Shown: in pieces, positions 1 through 7,421 of the stretch
How positions within the stretch are numbered: the stretch's first letter is position 1
Layout of the letters: every line of letters starts with the position of its first letter
Source of the DNA: a virus
Direction: 5' to 3' (one strand)
Virus record (IMG/VR): IMGVR_UViG_3300035180_000144
Coordinates: 1 to 41,462 of that record
DNA: 41,462 bases
Program-made: the position numbers and the translations under genes
Notes under the pieces: generated by a model
Database searches by the model: none
Seen by the model: the letters and a program-made list of their open reading frames with translations, nothing else
Told to the model about the DNA's origin: nothing

Positions 1-1
1 G

Positions 2-1183
2 ACGTTCGTGCTCAGGCCAGCACCGAACGTGGAGATTGAGTTCATGTTTCGCCCACTGGATACCGAGGCCGACATCGCACGACTGCTATCGCTGGAGGTC
101 AGTGGCATCTGGTTCAACGAGGCGCGGGAGATCAACGAGAAGGTGTTCATCGCGGCGGTAGGCCGGATCGGACGTTACCCCTCGAAACTGATGCTGCCTG
201 ACACGCTGGATCAGGACGGAAACATCCTCCGTGAAGGTGGCTGTGACAGGCCGGTCGTGTTCCTGGATACAAACCCACCCGAGGAAGACAGCTGGTTATA
301 CAAGCTGATTGAGGAGAACACGCCAGAGAACATGTCGGTGTTCATCCAGCCCCCTGCGTTGATCCCAGGTACGTACGACGTTAACCCGGACGCGGAGAAC
401 CTGGAGAACCTGCCGAAGGACTACTACGAGACCCAGGTAAAGTCGGCGGTCAACAACGAGGAGTACATCAACGTCTATCTGAGGAACATGTATGGTCGAA
501 CGAACGCTGGAAAGCCCGTATTCCCTATGTTCAATCCAGGACTCCACATTGCTCGGGGACCACTCATGCCCAATCCACTTCTGCCCCTTGCCATTGGGTT
601 TGACCCTGGACTCAACAGTGGCCTCACGTTCGGACAGTACACCCTCAACGGACAGCTGCTCGCCTACGACTGCCTAAGCACCCAGGACATGGGCACCGAG
701 CGACTGATCGACCTAAAGATCAAGCCCCTGCTGGCGCAGAAGTACAAGGGCTACGAGGTGTTCTTCACCCCAGACCCAGCAGCAAACAACCGCTCATCGA
801 ACGACGAGAAGACTGCAGTGGACTGGCTGCGCAAGGCCGGGTTCAAGGTCAAGTTCGTGGACATGAACAACACGCTGCAGCCTAGACTGGAGGCAGTGGA
901 ACACTTCCTGACACGCCTGACGGACAACGGCCCGGCTGTGCTGCTGGACCCCGTGGGATGCAAGCCTCTGATCAAAGCGCTCAGCGGCGGGTACAGGTAC
1001 GCTAAAACGAAAGCACCCGATCAGGACCGCGCAGAGCCGGAGAAGAACATCTGGTCCCACCCAGCAGATAGCTTCCAGTACCTGTGCAGATACTTCCAAC
1101 ACACCGCAGCGCGATCGGCGCGTTACAATACCCAGAAGCGGTTCGTACCGCCCACATTCCAGAATACGTACGCGATGCGGTAA
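2..1183 (+). CDS. terL: Terminase large subunit (5'-truncated by window edge)
   Basis: This is the DNA-packaging motor, an ATPase plus nuclease that cuts concatemers and pumps DNA through the portal. The frame is open to the first bases of the window, so the N-terminus with Walker A is missing and only about 393 codons are seen. A Walker B-like region with catalytic Glu is visible (GIWFNEAREI, about nt 107-136). The C-terminal RNase H-like nuclease shows three acidic motifs: GFDPGLNSG (Asp at nt 602), PDPAANN near nt 770, and SHPADSFQYL near nt 1054. It lies 24 bp upstream of the portal gene, the usual phage order. The terminase small subunit is presumably outside the window. The GTG at nt 8 is only an internal codon. 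The family assignment is secure; the exact TerL subtype cannot be judged from the fragment. Confidence 0.95.
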   Translation, partial: TFVLRPAPNVEIEFMFRPLDTEADIARLLSLEVSGIWFNEAREINEKVFIAAVGRIGRYPSKLMLPDTLDQDGNILREGGCDRPVVFLDTNPPEEDSWLYKLIEENTPENMSVFIQPPALIPGTYDVNPDAENLENLPKDYYETQVKSAVNNEEYINVYLRNMYGRTNAGKPVFPMFNPGLHIARGPLMPNPLLPLAIGFDPGLNSGLTFGQYTLNGQLLAYDCLSTQDMGTERLIDLKIKPLLAQKYKGYEVFFTPDPAANNRSSNDEKTAVDWLRKAGFKVKFVDMNNTLQPRLEAVEHFLTRLTDNGPAVLLDPVGCKPLIKALSGGYRYAKTKAPDQDRAEPEKNIWSHPADSFQYLCRYFQHTAARSARYNTQKRFVPPTFQNTYAMR

Positions 1184-1207
1184 GATGCCCCCGCCCAAAG
1201 GACAGAA

Positions 1208-3400
1208 ATGATCCCACCGAACACCCAAGCCCCCGCTACAGTCGTACCGCCGCCTCCAAACAGACAAGCTCTCGATGCCCTGGGCGGGCGGCTGATGTCG
1301 CGCTTCACGCAGTACGAGACTGAGCGGCGTCTGGCTGAACTGAAGTGGATGCGCAACCTGCGCCAGTTTCTGGGTGAGTACGACCCGGACATCAAGGTCA
1401 AGCTCGACCCGAACCGATCGCAAGCATACCCCCGCTTGACGCGGGTGAAGTGCGTCAGCACTGTATCCCGGCTGATGAACCTGATGTTCCCCAGCAGCGA
1501 GAAGAACTGGTCCATCGAGCCGTCACCTGTACCCAACTTGCCGATCGAGATCATGCAGTCCCTGCTGGCTCAGGTGCAGCAGCAGATTATGCAGGCGCAG
1601 CAGCAGGGTCAGCCGGTAGACGTAGCACAAATGGTTGAGCTGGCAGTGCAGGCTGAGGCGAAGGTTCGCGCAGAAGCGATGAGCCAGGAGATTGATGACC
1701 AGCTGGATGAGCTGGGCGGGACGAAAAATCAAGATTACGTGACGCTGTGCCGTAAGGTGGTGGCGTCAGGCGTGCTGTACGGCGCAGGCGTTCTTACCGG
1801 GCCGTTCGTGAGAGAGCAGCAGCAGCGGTCATGGCAGATGAACCCAATGACAGGGCAGCTTGAGCCGAGCGTGGCGTCCGTCATGCGCCCGCAGTTCGAG
1901 TTCGTGCCGATCTGGGACTACTACCCTGACATGAGCGCGAAGACCTGGGACCAGATGGACGGGCAGTTCCAACGCTACGTCATGAGCCGTCATCAAGTGC
2001 GCAAGCTGGCTGATCGAGAAGACTTCTTCGGTAGTGTGATCAAGGAGTATCTGGCCCAGCATCAGCAGGGGAACTACAAGCGCCGTACCTACGAGACTGA
2101 GCTGAAGTCTTTAGGTGTGCATACTGCTGTGGGAGACAACCAGGGGCGCAAATACGAGCTGATCAAGTGGGAAGGCTTCGTGTACGCACCTGAGCTGTCG
2201 AACATCGGCATCGAAGTGCCGCCTGAGATGATGGCCGAGGATGTGCCTGCAGTCGTGTGGGTGCTGGATGGCACCGTGATCAAGGGTGACTTGAATCCGT
2301 GGTTCCGGCTTTCCGAGGGTGGCTTCGTCAACACGTACCACCAGTTTGTATTCGAAGAAGATGACACTGCGCTGATCGGTAATGGCCTGCCCAACGTGAT
2401 GCGTGACAGCCAGATGGGTGTCGCAGCTACCGCGCGGATGGCGATGGACAACGCCTCAGTGGTGTGTGGTCCGCAGCTAGAGCTGAATACGGACCTGATG
2501 CGTCTGGACCAAGACCTGAAGAGCATCGGTCCGTACAAAATCTGGTACAGGGAAGGCACGGGTGCGGACGCGAGCTTACCTGCAATACGCGAGATCAAGA
2601 TCGACTCACACTTGCAGGAACTGATCTCGATGATGAACGTGTTCAAGGAGTTCGCAGACACGGAGACGTTCGTGAACCCGGCGAACAGCGGCGACATGAG
2701 CAGGGGACCGAGCGAGCCGTACCGGACAGCAACAGGCGCGAGCATGTTGAAGGGCGATGCAGCCTTGCCGTTCAAAGATGTGGTGCGCAATTTTGACGCG
2801 TTCACGCAATCTGTGATGACATCCCTGCTGGCGTTCAACCAATACCTGAGTACAAAGGACAGCATAAAAGGCGACTACCAAGCGGTGGCGCGCGGTGCCA
2901 TGAGTCTCGTAGCGAAAGAGATCAGAGGTAGCCAGCTGGATCAGTATGTGATGTCATTACAACCAGAAGAACGTGCGTTCGTGAACTGGTACGAGATGGC
3001 GTTGGAACGCGGTGCAGCGCGTGACATGCCGTTGAGCAAGGTGTTCGTGGCGCAGATTGAGGCTGACCAGATCAAGGCAGGACAAGCGGCACAGCAGCAG
3101 AAAGAATCGCAGGATCAGGAAGAACTGATGAAAGCATCGGTACGGAAGATTCTTGCAGAAAGTCTCAAGAACCTGTCGCAAGCGGGTAAGAACGATGCAG
3201 CCGCAGCGACAACTGTTTTTTCCACACTTTTGAAGGGGCTTGAAGCCGGTGTTACACCAAACGAGGTCGCAGCTGCTGGAGGTGCGAAGAACTATGTTCC
3301 AGTGTCACCAGGAACCGGGGTTGATAGCAGTCAAGCAGTGGCTGCAGCACCGGATGGACAAAATCCAGGTGGGGCTGACCTCGGCCAGTTCCTGGGATGA
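1208..3400 (+). CDS. Portal protein
   Basis: This 730-aa protein directly follows TerL. It has the long mixed alpha/beta layout of podovirus-type portal proteins, which form the dodecameric ring at the capsid vertex through which DNA enters and leaves. The N-terminal part (about residues 30-110) is charged and helical with conserved-looking stretches such as LNPDR-type sites and FPSSEKNWSIEPSP. A Gln-rich coiled segment (about residues 118-150) follows. The C-terminal third is helical and rich in Gln, Lys and Glu, fitting the crown/barrel. An AAAGGA ribosome-binding site sits 7 bp before the ATG. Its last 107 bp also encode the start of a small gene in another frame. The portal call rests on position, length and sequence character, not on a catalytic motif. 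Confidence 0.9.
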   Translation: MIPPNTQAPATVVPPPPNRQALDALGGRLMSRFTQYETERRLAELKWMRNLRQFLGEYDPDIKVKLDPNRSQAYPRLTRVKCVSTVSRLMNLMFPSSEKNWSIEPSPVPNLPIEIMQSLLAQVQQQIMQAQQQGQPVDVAQMVELAVQAEAKVRAEAMSQEIDDQLDELGGTKNQDYVTLCRKVVASGVLYGAGVLTGPFVREQQQRSWQMNPMTGQLEPSVASVMRPQFEFVPIWDYYPDMSAKTWDQMDGQFQRYVMSRHQVRKLADREDFFGSVIKEYLAQHQQGNYKRRTYETELKSLGVHTAVGDNQGRKYELIKWEGFVYAPELSNIGIEVPPEMMAEDVPAVVWVLDGTVIKGDLNPWFRLSEGGFVNTYHQFVFEEDDTALIGNGLPNVMRDSQMGVAATARMAMDNASVVCGPQLELNTDLMRLDQDLKSIGPYKIWYREGTGADASLPAIREIKIDSHLQELISMMNVFKEFADTETFVNPANSGDMSRGPSEPYRTATGASMLKGDAALPFKDVVRNFDAFTQSVMTSLLAFNQYLSTKDSIKGDYQAVARGAMSLVAKEIRGSQLDQYVMSLQPEERAFVNWYEMALERGAARDMPLSKVFVAQIEADQIKAGQAAQQQKESQDQEELMKASVRKILAESLKNLSQAGKNDAAAATTVFSTLLKGLEAGVTPNEVAAAGGAKNYVPVSPGTGVDSSQAVAAAPDGQNPGGADLGQFLG

Positions 3401-3491
3401 AGTACGCAAATTGCAGGGGCAGCACGCAGAATGTAAATCTCTGCTAGACTGCATTGAGAAACCAACATTTGATGAGGTGAAGTCGGAATGA
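3294..3491 (+). CDS. Small 65-aa protein overlapping the portal 3' end
   Basis: This is an out-of-frame gene beginning inside the portal gene. The ATG at 3294 is preceded by a strong Shine-Dalgarno (GGAGGTG, 3278-3284) at good spacing. Longer in-frame extensions would need a weaker TTG at 3240. The product is a charged helical protein containing LIAVKQWLQHRMDKIQVGL, then a predicted helix around DEVRKLQGQHAECKSLLD. This hydrophobic heptad pattern is common in small proteins found between portal and scaffold genes of many phages. The stop overlaps the scaffold ATG (ATGA at 3488-3491), and the gene fills what would otherwise be an 87-bp gap, suggesting translational coupling. The function is unknown; a head-assembly accessory role is an inference from position. 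Confidence 0.75.
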   Translation: MFQCHQEPGLIAVKQWLQHRMDKIQVGLTSASSWDEVRKLQGQHAECKSLLDCIEKPTFDEVKSE

Positions 3492-4345
3492 GCGACGTTA
3501 AAGCGGTTTACGAGCAGGAACCCGCAGCAGTAATTCTTGGAGGGGGTGATGCGTTCAATGATGCGTTTAACGATGCGGTCGCTGATAAGCCTCAAGGCGA
3601 GGACCAGACCGTGCCTGTGGTCGTTGAGCCGGAAGCCGAGGTTGAAGGTGCCGCACAGACCGAGACGGCTCCTGCAGAGGTTGCGCCTGAGCCGGAAGTC
3701 GAGACTGCTGAGCCAGACTACCAAGCCGAGCTTGCTCGGATGCGATCCGAACTTGATGCCCTGAAACGTCCGTCTGAACCACAGCAACAAGCTCAGCCTG
3801 AACCGGAAGCGCCGCCGCTGTACACAGCGGAACAACAACAAGCCCTGGACGGTTTCAAGAAAGAGTGGCCTGAAGTCGCTGCCGGGATCGAGCTTATGAT
3901 GCGCCAAGTACAGTATGAAACGGCGCAGCAGGTGTTCAACGCGCTTGCGCCCACACTGAACCCCGTTCTGGACTACTACCAGACTTCGGCGGTGGATATG
4001 CAGTATGCTCAACTGGTCAAAGCTCACCCCGACTATGACCAGATTTATGAAAATGTTTTGCAGTGGGTTGACAAACAGCCTAGTTACATGAAAACTGCGA
4101 TGCAGCATGTAGTGGAAGAGGGGTCTGCCGCCGAGGTGGTGGATATGATCAACCGCTACAAAATGGAAGCAGGCAAGCCGTTAGCAGCTGTACCGGCCCC
4201 TGCAGCCAAAGTAACTGACTTACCGGAAGCGGCTAAAAAAGTAGCTCGATCTCTCGGGGTTGTCAGTTCAAAGCGTAGTGCAGTTCCGCAAAGTCAAGAC
4301 CCTACGGATTTTGATGGCGCATGGACCGAAGCAATGAACGGGTAA
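3488..4345 (+). CDS. Probable capsid scaffolding protein
   Basis: This 285-aa protein lies between portal and major capsid genes, where scaffolds are normally encoded. The N-terminal half is strongly acidic and rich in Pro, Ala, Glu and Gln (residues about 25-115), with a short duplication (AFNDAFNDAV). The C-terminal half is helical and ends in a more basic segment (AAKKVARSLGVVSSKRSAV) before a short acidic tail. Known scaffolds are disordered or helical, acidic, and carry a basic C-terminal capsid-binding region, which matches. The start ATG overlaps the stop of the preceding small gene, and the sequence GATGAGGTGAAGTCGGA supplies a GAGGTG ribosome-binding site. No protease motif was seen. 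The assignment is based on composition and context. Confidence 0.75.
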   Translation: MSDVKAVYEQEPAAVILGGGDAFNDAFNDAVADKPQGEDQTVPVVVEPEAEVEGAAQTETAPAEVAPEPEVETAEPDYQAELARMRSELDALKRPSEPQQQAQPEPEAPPLYTAEQQQALDGFKKEWPEVAAGIELMMRQVQYETAQQVFNALAPTLNPVLDYYQTSAVDMQYAQLVKAHPDYDQIYENVLQWVDKQPSYMKTAMQHVVEEGSAAEVVDMINRYKMEAGKPLAAVPAPAAKVTDLPEAAKKVARSLGVVSSKRSAVPQSQDPTDFDGAWTEAMNG

Positions 4346-4365
4346 TTCTTTTTTAGGAGATTGAT

Positions 4366-4548
4366 ATGGCAGCAATCAAGGGCACGCAGGTCGATCCTGC
4401 AACCCAACAGGTTTTGCTGGCAGTGTTGGCTGATCTTACAGCGTTGAAGACTCAGCTTGCACAGCTGATTACTGACTACAACGGCAATGCCACGATTGCG
4501 ACGGATACCACTGCTGTGGCACCGACGCTCACCACGACCGCAAGCTAA
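4366..4548 (+). CDS. Hypothetical 60-aa protein between scaffold and capsid genes
   Basis: This small protein has a good ribosome-binding site (TAGGAGA, about 9 bp before ATG). The N-terminal two thirds form one amphipathic helix (PATQQVLLAVLADLTALKTQ) with leucines at heptad spacing, suggesting oligomerisation. The last 20 residues are Thr/Ala-rich and likely disordered. There is no recognisable domain. Its place between scaffold and major capsid genes suggests a minor head protein or assembly factor, but nothing in the sequence proves this. Confidence 0.7.
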   Translation: MAAIKGTQVDPATQQVLLAVLADLTALKTQLAQLITDYNGNATIATDTTAVAPTLTTTAS

Positions 4549-4558
4549 CTTTTTTAAC

Positions 4559-4570
4559 GACTCAGGAGTC
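4559..4570 (+). promoter_or_regulatory. Palindrome enclosing the capsid gene ribosome-binding site
   Basis: The sequence GACTCAGGAGTC is a perfect 5-bp inverted repeat around AG, and it contains the AGGAG Shine-Dalgarno of the major capsid gene (ATG at 4576). A T-run (4550-4555) precedes it. As a hairpin the loop would be very tight, so it may be only a weak structure, but it could modulate access of ribosomes to the most highly needed message. Confidence 0.35.
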
Positions 4571-4575
4571 ACACT

Positions 4576-5661
4576 ATGTCCAGCGTCATCAACTACGGCG
4601 ACATCTCGCCTCGTACCGCAGCGTACGCCATCAAAGATATGCTCAAGCGCGGCATGCCGTACCTCTGTATCGAGAAGTTCGGTCAGACGTACCCCATACC
4701 CACCAATGCCACTAAAGTTGCCAAGTTTCGTCGTTATTTTCTGAGCGGTACGACGGGTGCTGCGGGTGCAGGTACTGCCTCCGGTTCTTCCGGTGGTGCT
4801 AACCCCGCCTACTACGTCCCACTGGCGACCACAGCGCTCGTTGAAGGTGTGACCCCATCTGGCCGTAACCTCGCAAACCAGGATTACACTGTCACCTTGG
4901 CGCAGTACGGAGACTACACCACCATTACCGATGTGGTTATGGATACCCATGAAGACCCGGTGCTGCAGCAAGCTACCGAGATTCTTGGGGAGCAGGCCGC
5001 ACTGACTGTTGAGACCTTGCGTTTCAATGTCCTGAAAGCCGGCACCAACGCGTTCTACGCTGCTGGTACTACGGGTCAAGTCACCACCGTGCGTACTTCG
5101 GTTATCGGGCCTATCAACCGCGAGTTGCAACGCAAGATCACGACTGCACTGACTCGTCAGAACGCACGCCCGATCACCCAGGTTGTTTCGTCCACCCCCA
5201 ACTTCCGTACTGAGCCGGTGGAAGCCGCGTTCATTGGTCTGGTTCACCCCGACTGCGAGAGCGACATCCGCAATATGAACGGGTTCATCTCTACGAAGCA
5301 GTACGGCACCGTGACCCCGTTCGAGAACGAGATCGGCTCCGTTGAGCGCGTTCGTTACCTGTCGTCCACTGTGTTCGCCCCCTGGGTAGATGCGGGTGCG
5401 GCTACCTCGGGTGGTACGACCTACCGTTCCACGACCGGCACTCTCTGGGACGTGTACCCGATCCTGTTCCTGGCACGTGATGCTTATGGTATCGTACCGC
5501 TGAAGGGCAAGGACTCACTGACCCCGATGGTCGTGAATCCGAAACCTGCCGCTGGCGACCCGCTGGCTCAACGTGGTACTGTGGGTTGGAAGACCATGCA
5601 GGCAAGCGTGATTTTAAACGAGGCTTGGATGGCTCGTGCTGAAGTCACCGCCACGTCCTAA
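4576..5661 (+). CDS. Major capsid protein, N4-gp56 family
   Basis: This 361-aa protein assembles the icosahedral shell. The N-terminus (NYGDISPRTAAYAIKDMLKR, then an Ile-Glu-Lys-Phe-Gly-Gln stretch and KVAKFRRYF) and the later conserved pattern around GVTPSGRNLANQDYTVTLAQ and YGDYTTITDVV are characteristic of the N4-gp56 family of HK97-fold capsid proteins. The region VHPDCESDIRN and the tail segment MQASVILNEAWMARAEV also fit that family. Length is close to the usual 350-400 aa. The Shine-Dalgarno AGGAG lies 7 bp upstream of ATG. It sits between scaffold/small genes and a small beta-rich gene, the expected head cluster. I see no cleavable prodomain. The assignment is from recognised sequence patterns. 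Confidence 0.93.
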   Translation: MSSVINYGDISPRTAAYAIKDMLKRGMPYLCIEKFGQTYPIPTNATKVAKFRRYFLSGTTGAAGAGTASGSSGGANPAYYVPLATTALVEGVTPSGRNLANQDYTVTLAQYGDYTTITDVVMDTHEDPVLQQATEILGEQAALTVETLRFNVLKAGTNAFYAAGTTGQVTTVRTSVIGPINRELQRKITTALTRQNARPITQVVSSTPNFRTEPVEAAFIGLVHPDCESDIRNMNGFISTKQYGTVTPFENEIGSVERVRYLSSTVFAPWVDAGAATSGGTTYRSTTGTLWDVYPILFLARDAYGIVPLKGKDSLTPMVVNPKPAAGDPLAQRGTVGWKTMQASVILNEAWMARAEVTATS

Positions 5662-5674
5662 GCTACGCTGAGCT

Positions 5675-5694
5675 GAGAGGGCTCCGGTCCTCTC
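5675..5694 (+). terminator. Intercistronic hairpin after the capsid gene
   Basis: The inverted repeat GAGAGG/CCTCTC has an 8-nt loop and starts 14 bp after the capsid stop codon. It is followed by CGCTTAACCC, with no clear T-run, so it is more likely a weak or leaky terminator or an mRNA-end-protecting hairpin than a strong terminator. Confidence 0.5.
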
Positions 5695-5721
5695 GCTTAA
5701 CCCAAATTTCAGGAGATACAC

Positions 5722-6057
5722 ATGGCTGCACAAATTCTCGCCCCCAACACCCAGACCAATTTGGCCGGTGTTACCAATCACGCTGTTGGTAAAGTCGTTT
5801 CGGATTCTGGTACTGCCGCTGCACAGACGTTCACCCTGGGCTTCGCTCCCCGCGTTGTCCGCTTCCACAACCTGACCGACCGCATCTCTGATGAGTGGTA
5901 CGAAGGCATGGACCCCGCCTCCTCGCTGCACTCGGTTGCTGCTGGTACGCGCACTCTGGAAACCACCAACGGCATCGCCGTGTCGGGTAACACCTTCACT
6001 GTGACCGCTACCACGATGGTTGCCAGCAAGACCTTCTATTGGGAAGCGATTGGCTGA
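5722..6057 (+). CDS. Putative capsid decoration or minor head protein (111 aa)
   Basis: This 111-aa protein is Ala/Thr/Val-rich and almost entirely predicted beta, with the pattern AQTFTLGFAPRVVRFHNLTD, then GNTFTVTATTMVASKTFYWE. Such small beta proteins right after the major capsid gene are often decoration (cement) proteins on the outside of the head, or subunits of head fibres, but no specific family is recognised. It has an AGGAGA ribosome-binding site 6 bp before ATG. It is flanked on both sides by RNA hairpins (5675-5694 and 6068-6087), which suggests its message may be processed or expressed at a different level from the rest of the head operon. Confidence 0.75.
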   Translation: MAAQILAPNTQTNLAGVTNHAVGKVVSDSGTAAAQTFTLGFAPRVVRFHNLTDRISDEWYEGMDPASSLHSVAAGTRTLETTNGIAVSGNTFTVTATTMVASKTFYWEAIG

Positions 6058-6067
6058 CCGCATGACT

Positions 6068-6087
6068 CTGGGGACTTTGGTCCCCAG
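6068..6087 (+). terminator. Perfect 8-bp stem-loop in the head operon
   Basis: CTGGGGAC and GTCCCCAG form a perfect 8-bp stem with a TTTG loop, 11 bp after the putative decoration gene. No T-run follows (ACCATCAGG), and the next gene's Shine-Dalgarno begins 6 bp later. It is probably an attenuator or an RNA-stability element rather than a full terminator. It is GC-rich and should be stable. Confidence 0.6.
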
Positions 6088-6103
6088 ACCATCAGGAGTT
6101 CGT

Positions 6104-6361
6104 ATGGATGATTGTGTACTCAAGATTGAGGTTAATCGAGGCGGATTTGGTGTCTACGTCTGCGATCCAGAGATCAACAACGACGACCCGAAAAAGCCGT
6201 GGAAAGACCCGTGGGTCGAGTACAATTTCGACACGGTGCAAGGTGTGTGCGCTTTCGTTACCGAGGTGCTACCCAAATTGAAACCGCAAGATAGTTCCAG
6301 TACCTTCGATGCCGCTTTCGCGCGTGCAGTGAAGGAAGATGAAAACGCAGAAGGAGATTGA
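6104..6361 (+). CDS. Hypothetical 85-aa head-region protein
   Basis: The start at 6104 was chosen because an AGGAG Shine-Dalgarno (6094-6098) lies just upstream and the reading frame before it runs through the preceding hairpin. The product begins MDDCVLKIEVNRGGFGVYVC and contains the acidic, Lys-rich segment DPEINNDDPKKPWKDPW. The rest is mixed alpha/beta and ends in an acidic tail. I do not recognise a family. The pattern of residues resembles small conserved proteins encoded between capsid and adaptor genes of podoviruses, whose roles are unknown. The following gene starts 1 bp after this stop. Confidence 0.7.
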   Translation: MDDCVLKIEVNRGGFGVYVCDPEINNDDPKKPWKDPWVEYNFDTVQGVCAFVTEVLPKLKPQDSSSTFDAAFARAVKEDENAEGD

Positions 6362-6362
6362 C

Positions 6363-6683
6363 GTGGCAGCGAACCCCGTAGTGGACAAAGCAGAAACCAA
6401 GGTAAAAGGTTACGCGTGGCAAAAGCGCTACCCTGAAGCCAAGGCTGTTCGTGTGGTATTCGAGGAAAATCCTGAAATTCCACCTACAGGGCTGTTTATT
6501 CAGATCAACGGTGATCCGTTCGTCGTTGTCGCAGGAGAAGAGGTCGAAGTACCTGACTTTTTGCTCGAACATATGGATAATGCTGTCATGGGTGCGCCCG
6601 TATTCAACGCTCAGACCCAGCAGGTTATGGGCTACCGCAACAAAACCCGTTTTCCTTATCGGGTGATCGCAAGAGACGTGTAA
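6363..6683 (+). CDS. Hypothetical 106-aa head-region protein
   Basis: The GTG at 6363 is the preferred start: it has AAGGAG at 6351-6356 with a 6-bp spacer and follows the previous stop by 1 bp. The alternative ATG at 6339 has a Shine-Dalgarno that is too close. The protein contains a beta-rich core (GLFIQINGDPFVVVAGEEVE) followed by VPDFLLEHMDNAV and ends with TRFPYRVIARDV. The pattern of a peptide binding loop then PDFLLEHM-type helix and FPYRVI ending recurs in small head or connector-region proteins of phages, but no function is known to me. Its position before the adaptor gene suggests a virion or assembly role. Confidence 0.7.
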   Translation: MAANPVVDKAETKVKGYAWQKRYPEAKAVRVVFEENPEIPPTGLFIQINGDPFVVVAGEEVEVPDFLLEHMDNAVMGAPVFNAQTQQVMGYRNKTRFPYRVIARDV

Positions 6684-7421
6684 ATGACCCTGACAGAATT
6701 GCTTGACGAACTTCGTAAGAACATTCTTCGAGACAGTTCTGGTCTTGTCTCAGGTACGTCTGACAGCCTTTGGTCGGATGAAGCCCTTGTTCGGTACATC
6801 AACGACGCGTATTTTCGGTTCTGCCGGTTGACGCTTTCTCTCACTGACCGCACATCATCGCTGACTGAGGTGGTGTTGGAGCCAGGGGTGTCTGTCTACC
6901 CGTTGGACAAGTCCGTCCTTAGTGTCATATCTGCTCGCTTGGCGGGTGCGCCAACCGATTTATCCCGTACCGGGCATGGTGTGCTAGATACGCCGTTTCG
7001 TACGGACGACTCCCTGTTCTTCGACATCAACCTCCTTGCAGCGCTGCCTCCGGGTAAGCCGATGGCATTCGCCACTGACGAAGAAGATGCGTCATTTCGG
7101 GTGTACCCGGAGCCTTCTGCTGATTACGCAGATCAGGTGATTAACCTCCGCCTGATACGGCTACCTTTGGCGAAATTGTCCTTAGACAACCCCGAGGAAG
7201 AGCCCGAGATTCGTGAAGAGTGGCAGCTTGGGATGCTTGACTGGGCAGCGTACAAGGCGCTTTCGAATCATGACGTGGATGCAGAATCGCTGATACGCGC
7301 GAAAACGCGCAAAGCTGCCTTCGAAGAGTGGGTTGCTGACGCGAAACTTGAAGCTCGCCGTCGCCGTTTCGCCGGTACGGTATGGAGTTTCGGTCGTGAC
7401 GGCTTCGCATGGGTTAAGTGA
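6684..7421 (+). CDS. Head-tail adaptor-like protein (245 aa)
   Basis: The ATG follows the previous stop codon directly. The N-terminus (MTLTELLDELRKNILRDSSG, then LWSDEALVRYINDAYFRFCR) is the helical signature of phage adaptor proteins of the DUF6682 type, which bind under the portal ring. A central beta part (residues about 70-150, with VYPLDKSVLSVISARL) and a C-terminal helical part (EEWQLGMLDWAAYKALSNHD) ending in an Arg-rich tail (EARRRRFAGTVW) complete the fold. The Arg-rich end may contact DNA or the portal. The call is based on this N-terminal pattern and gene order. Confidence 0.8.
   Translation: MTLTELLDELRKNILRDSSGLVSGTSDSLWSDEALVRYINDAYFRFCRLTLSLTDRTSSLTEVVLEPGVSVYPLDKSVLSVISARLAGAPTDLSRTGHGVLDTPFRTDDSLFFDINLLAALPPGKPMAFATDEEDASFRVYPEPSADYADQVINLRLIRLPLAKLSLDNPEEEPEIREEWQLGMLDWAAYKALSNHDVDAESLIRAKTRKAAFEEWVADAKLEARRRRFAGTVWSFGRDGFAWVK

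Noticed and set aside
1185-1211. An 8-codon leader frame (MPPPKGQK) ending in the portal start (ATGA)
   Set aside because: It is very short, overlaps the portal's own ribosome-binding site, and could occur by chance.
2089-2865. A 258-codon open frame on the - strand across the portal gene
   Set aside because: It is a shadow of the portal codons; no start signal and no plausible protein features were seen.
4294-5247. A 317-codon open frame on the - strand across the capsid gene
   Set aside because: It is antisense to the clear major capsid gene, has no ribosome-binding site or family features, and its composition is the mirror of capsid codon usage.
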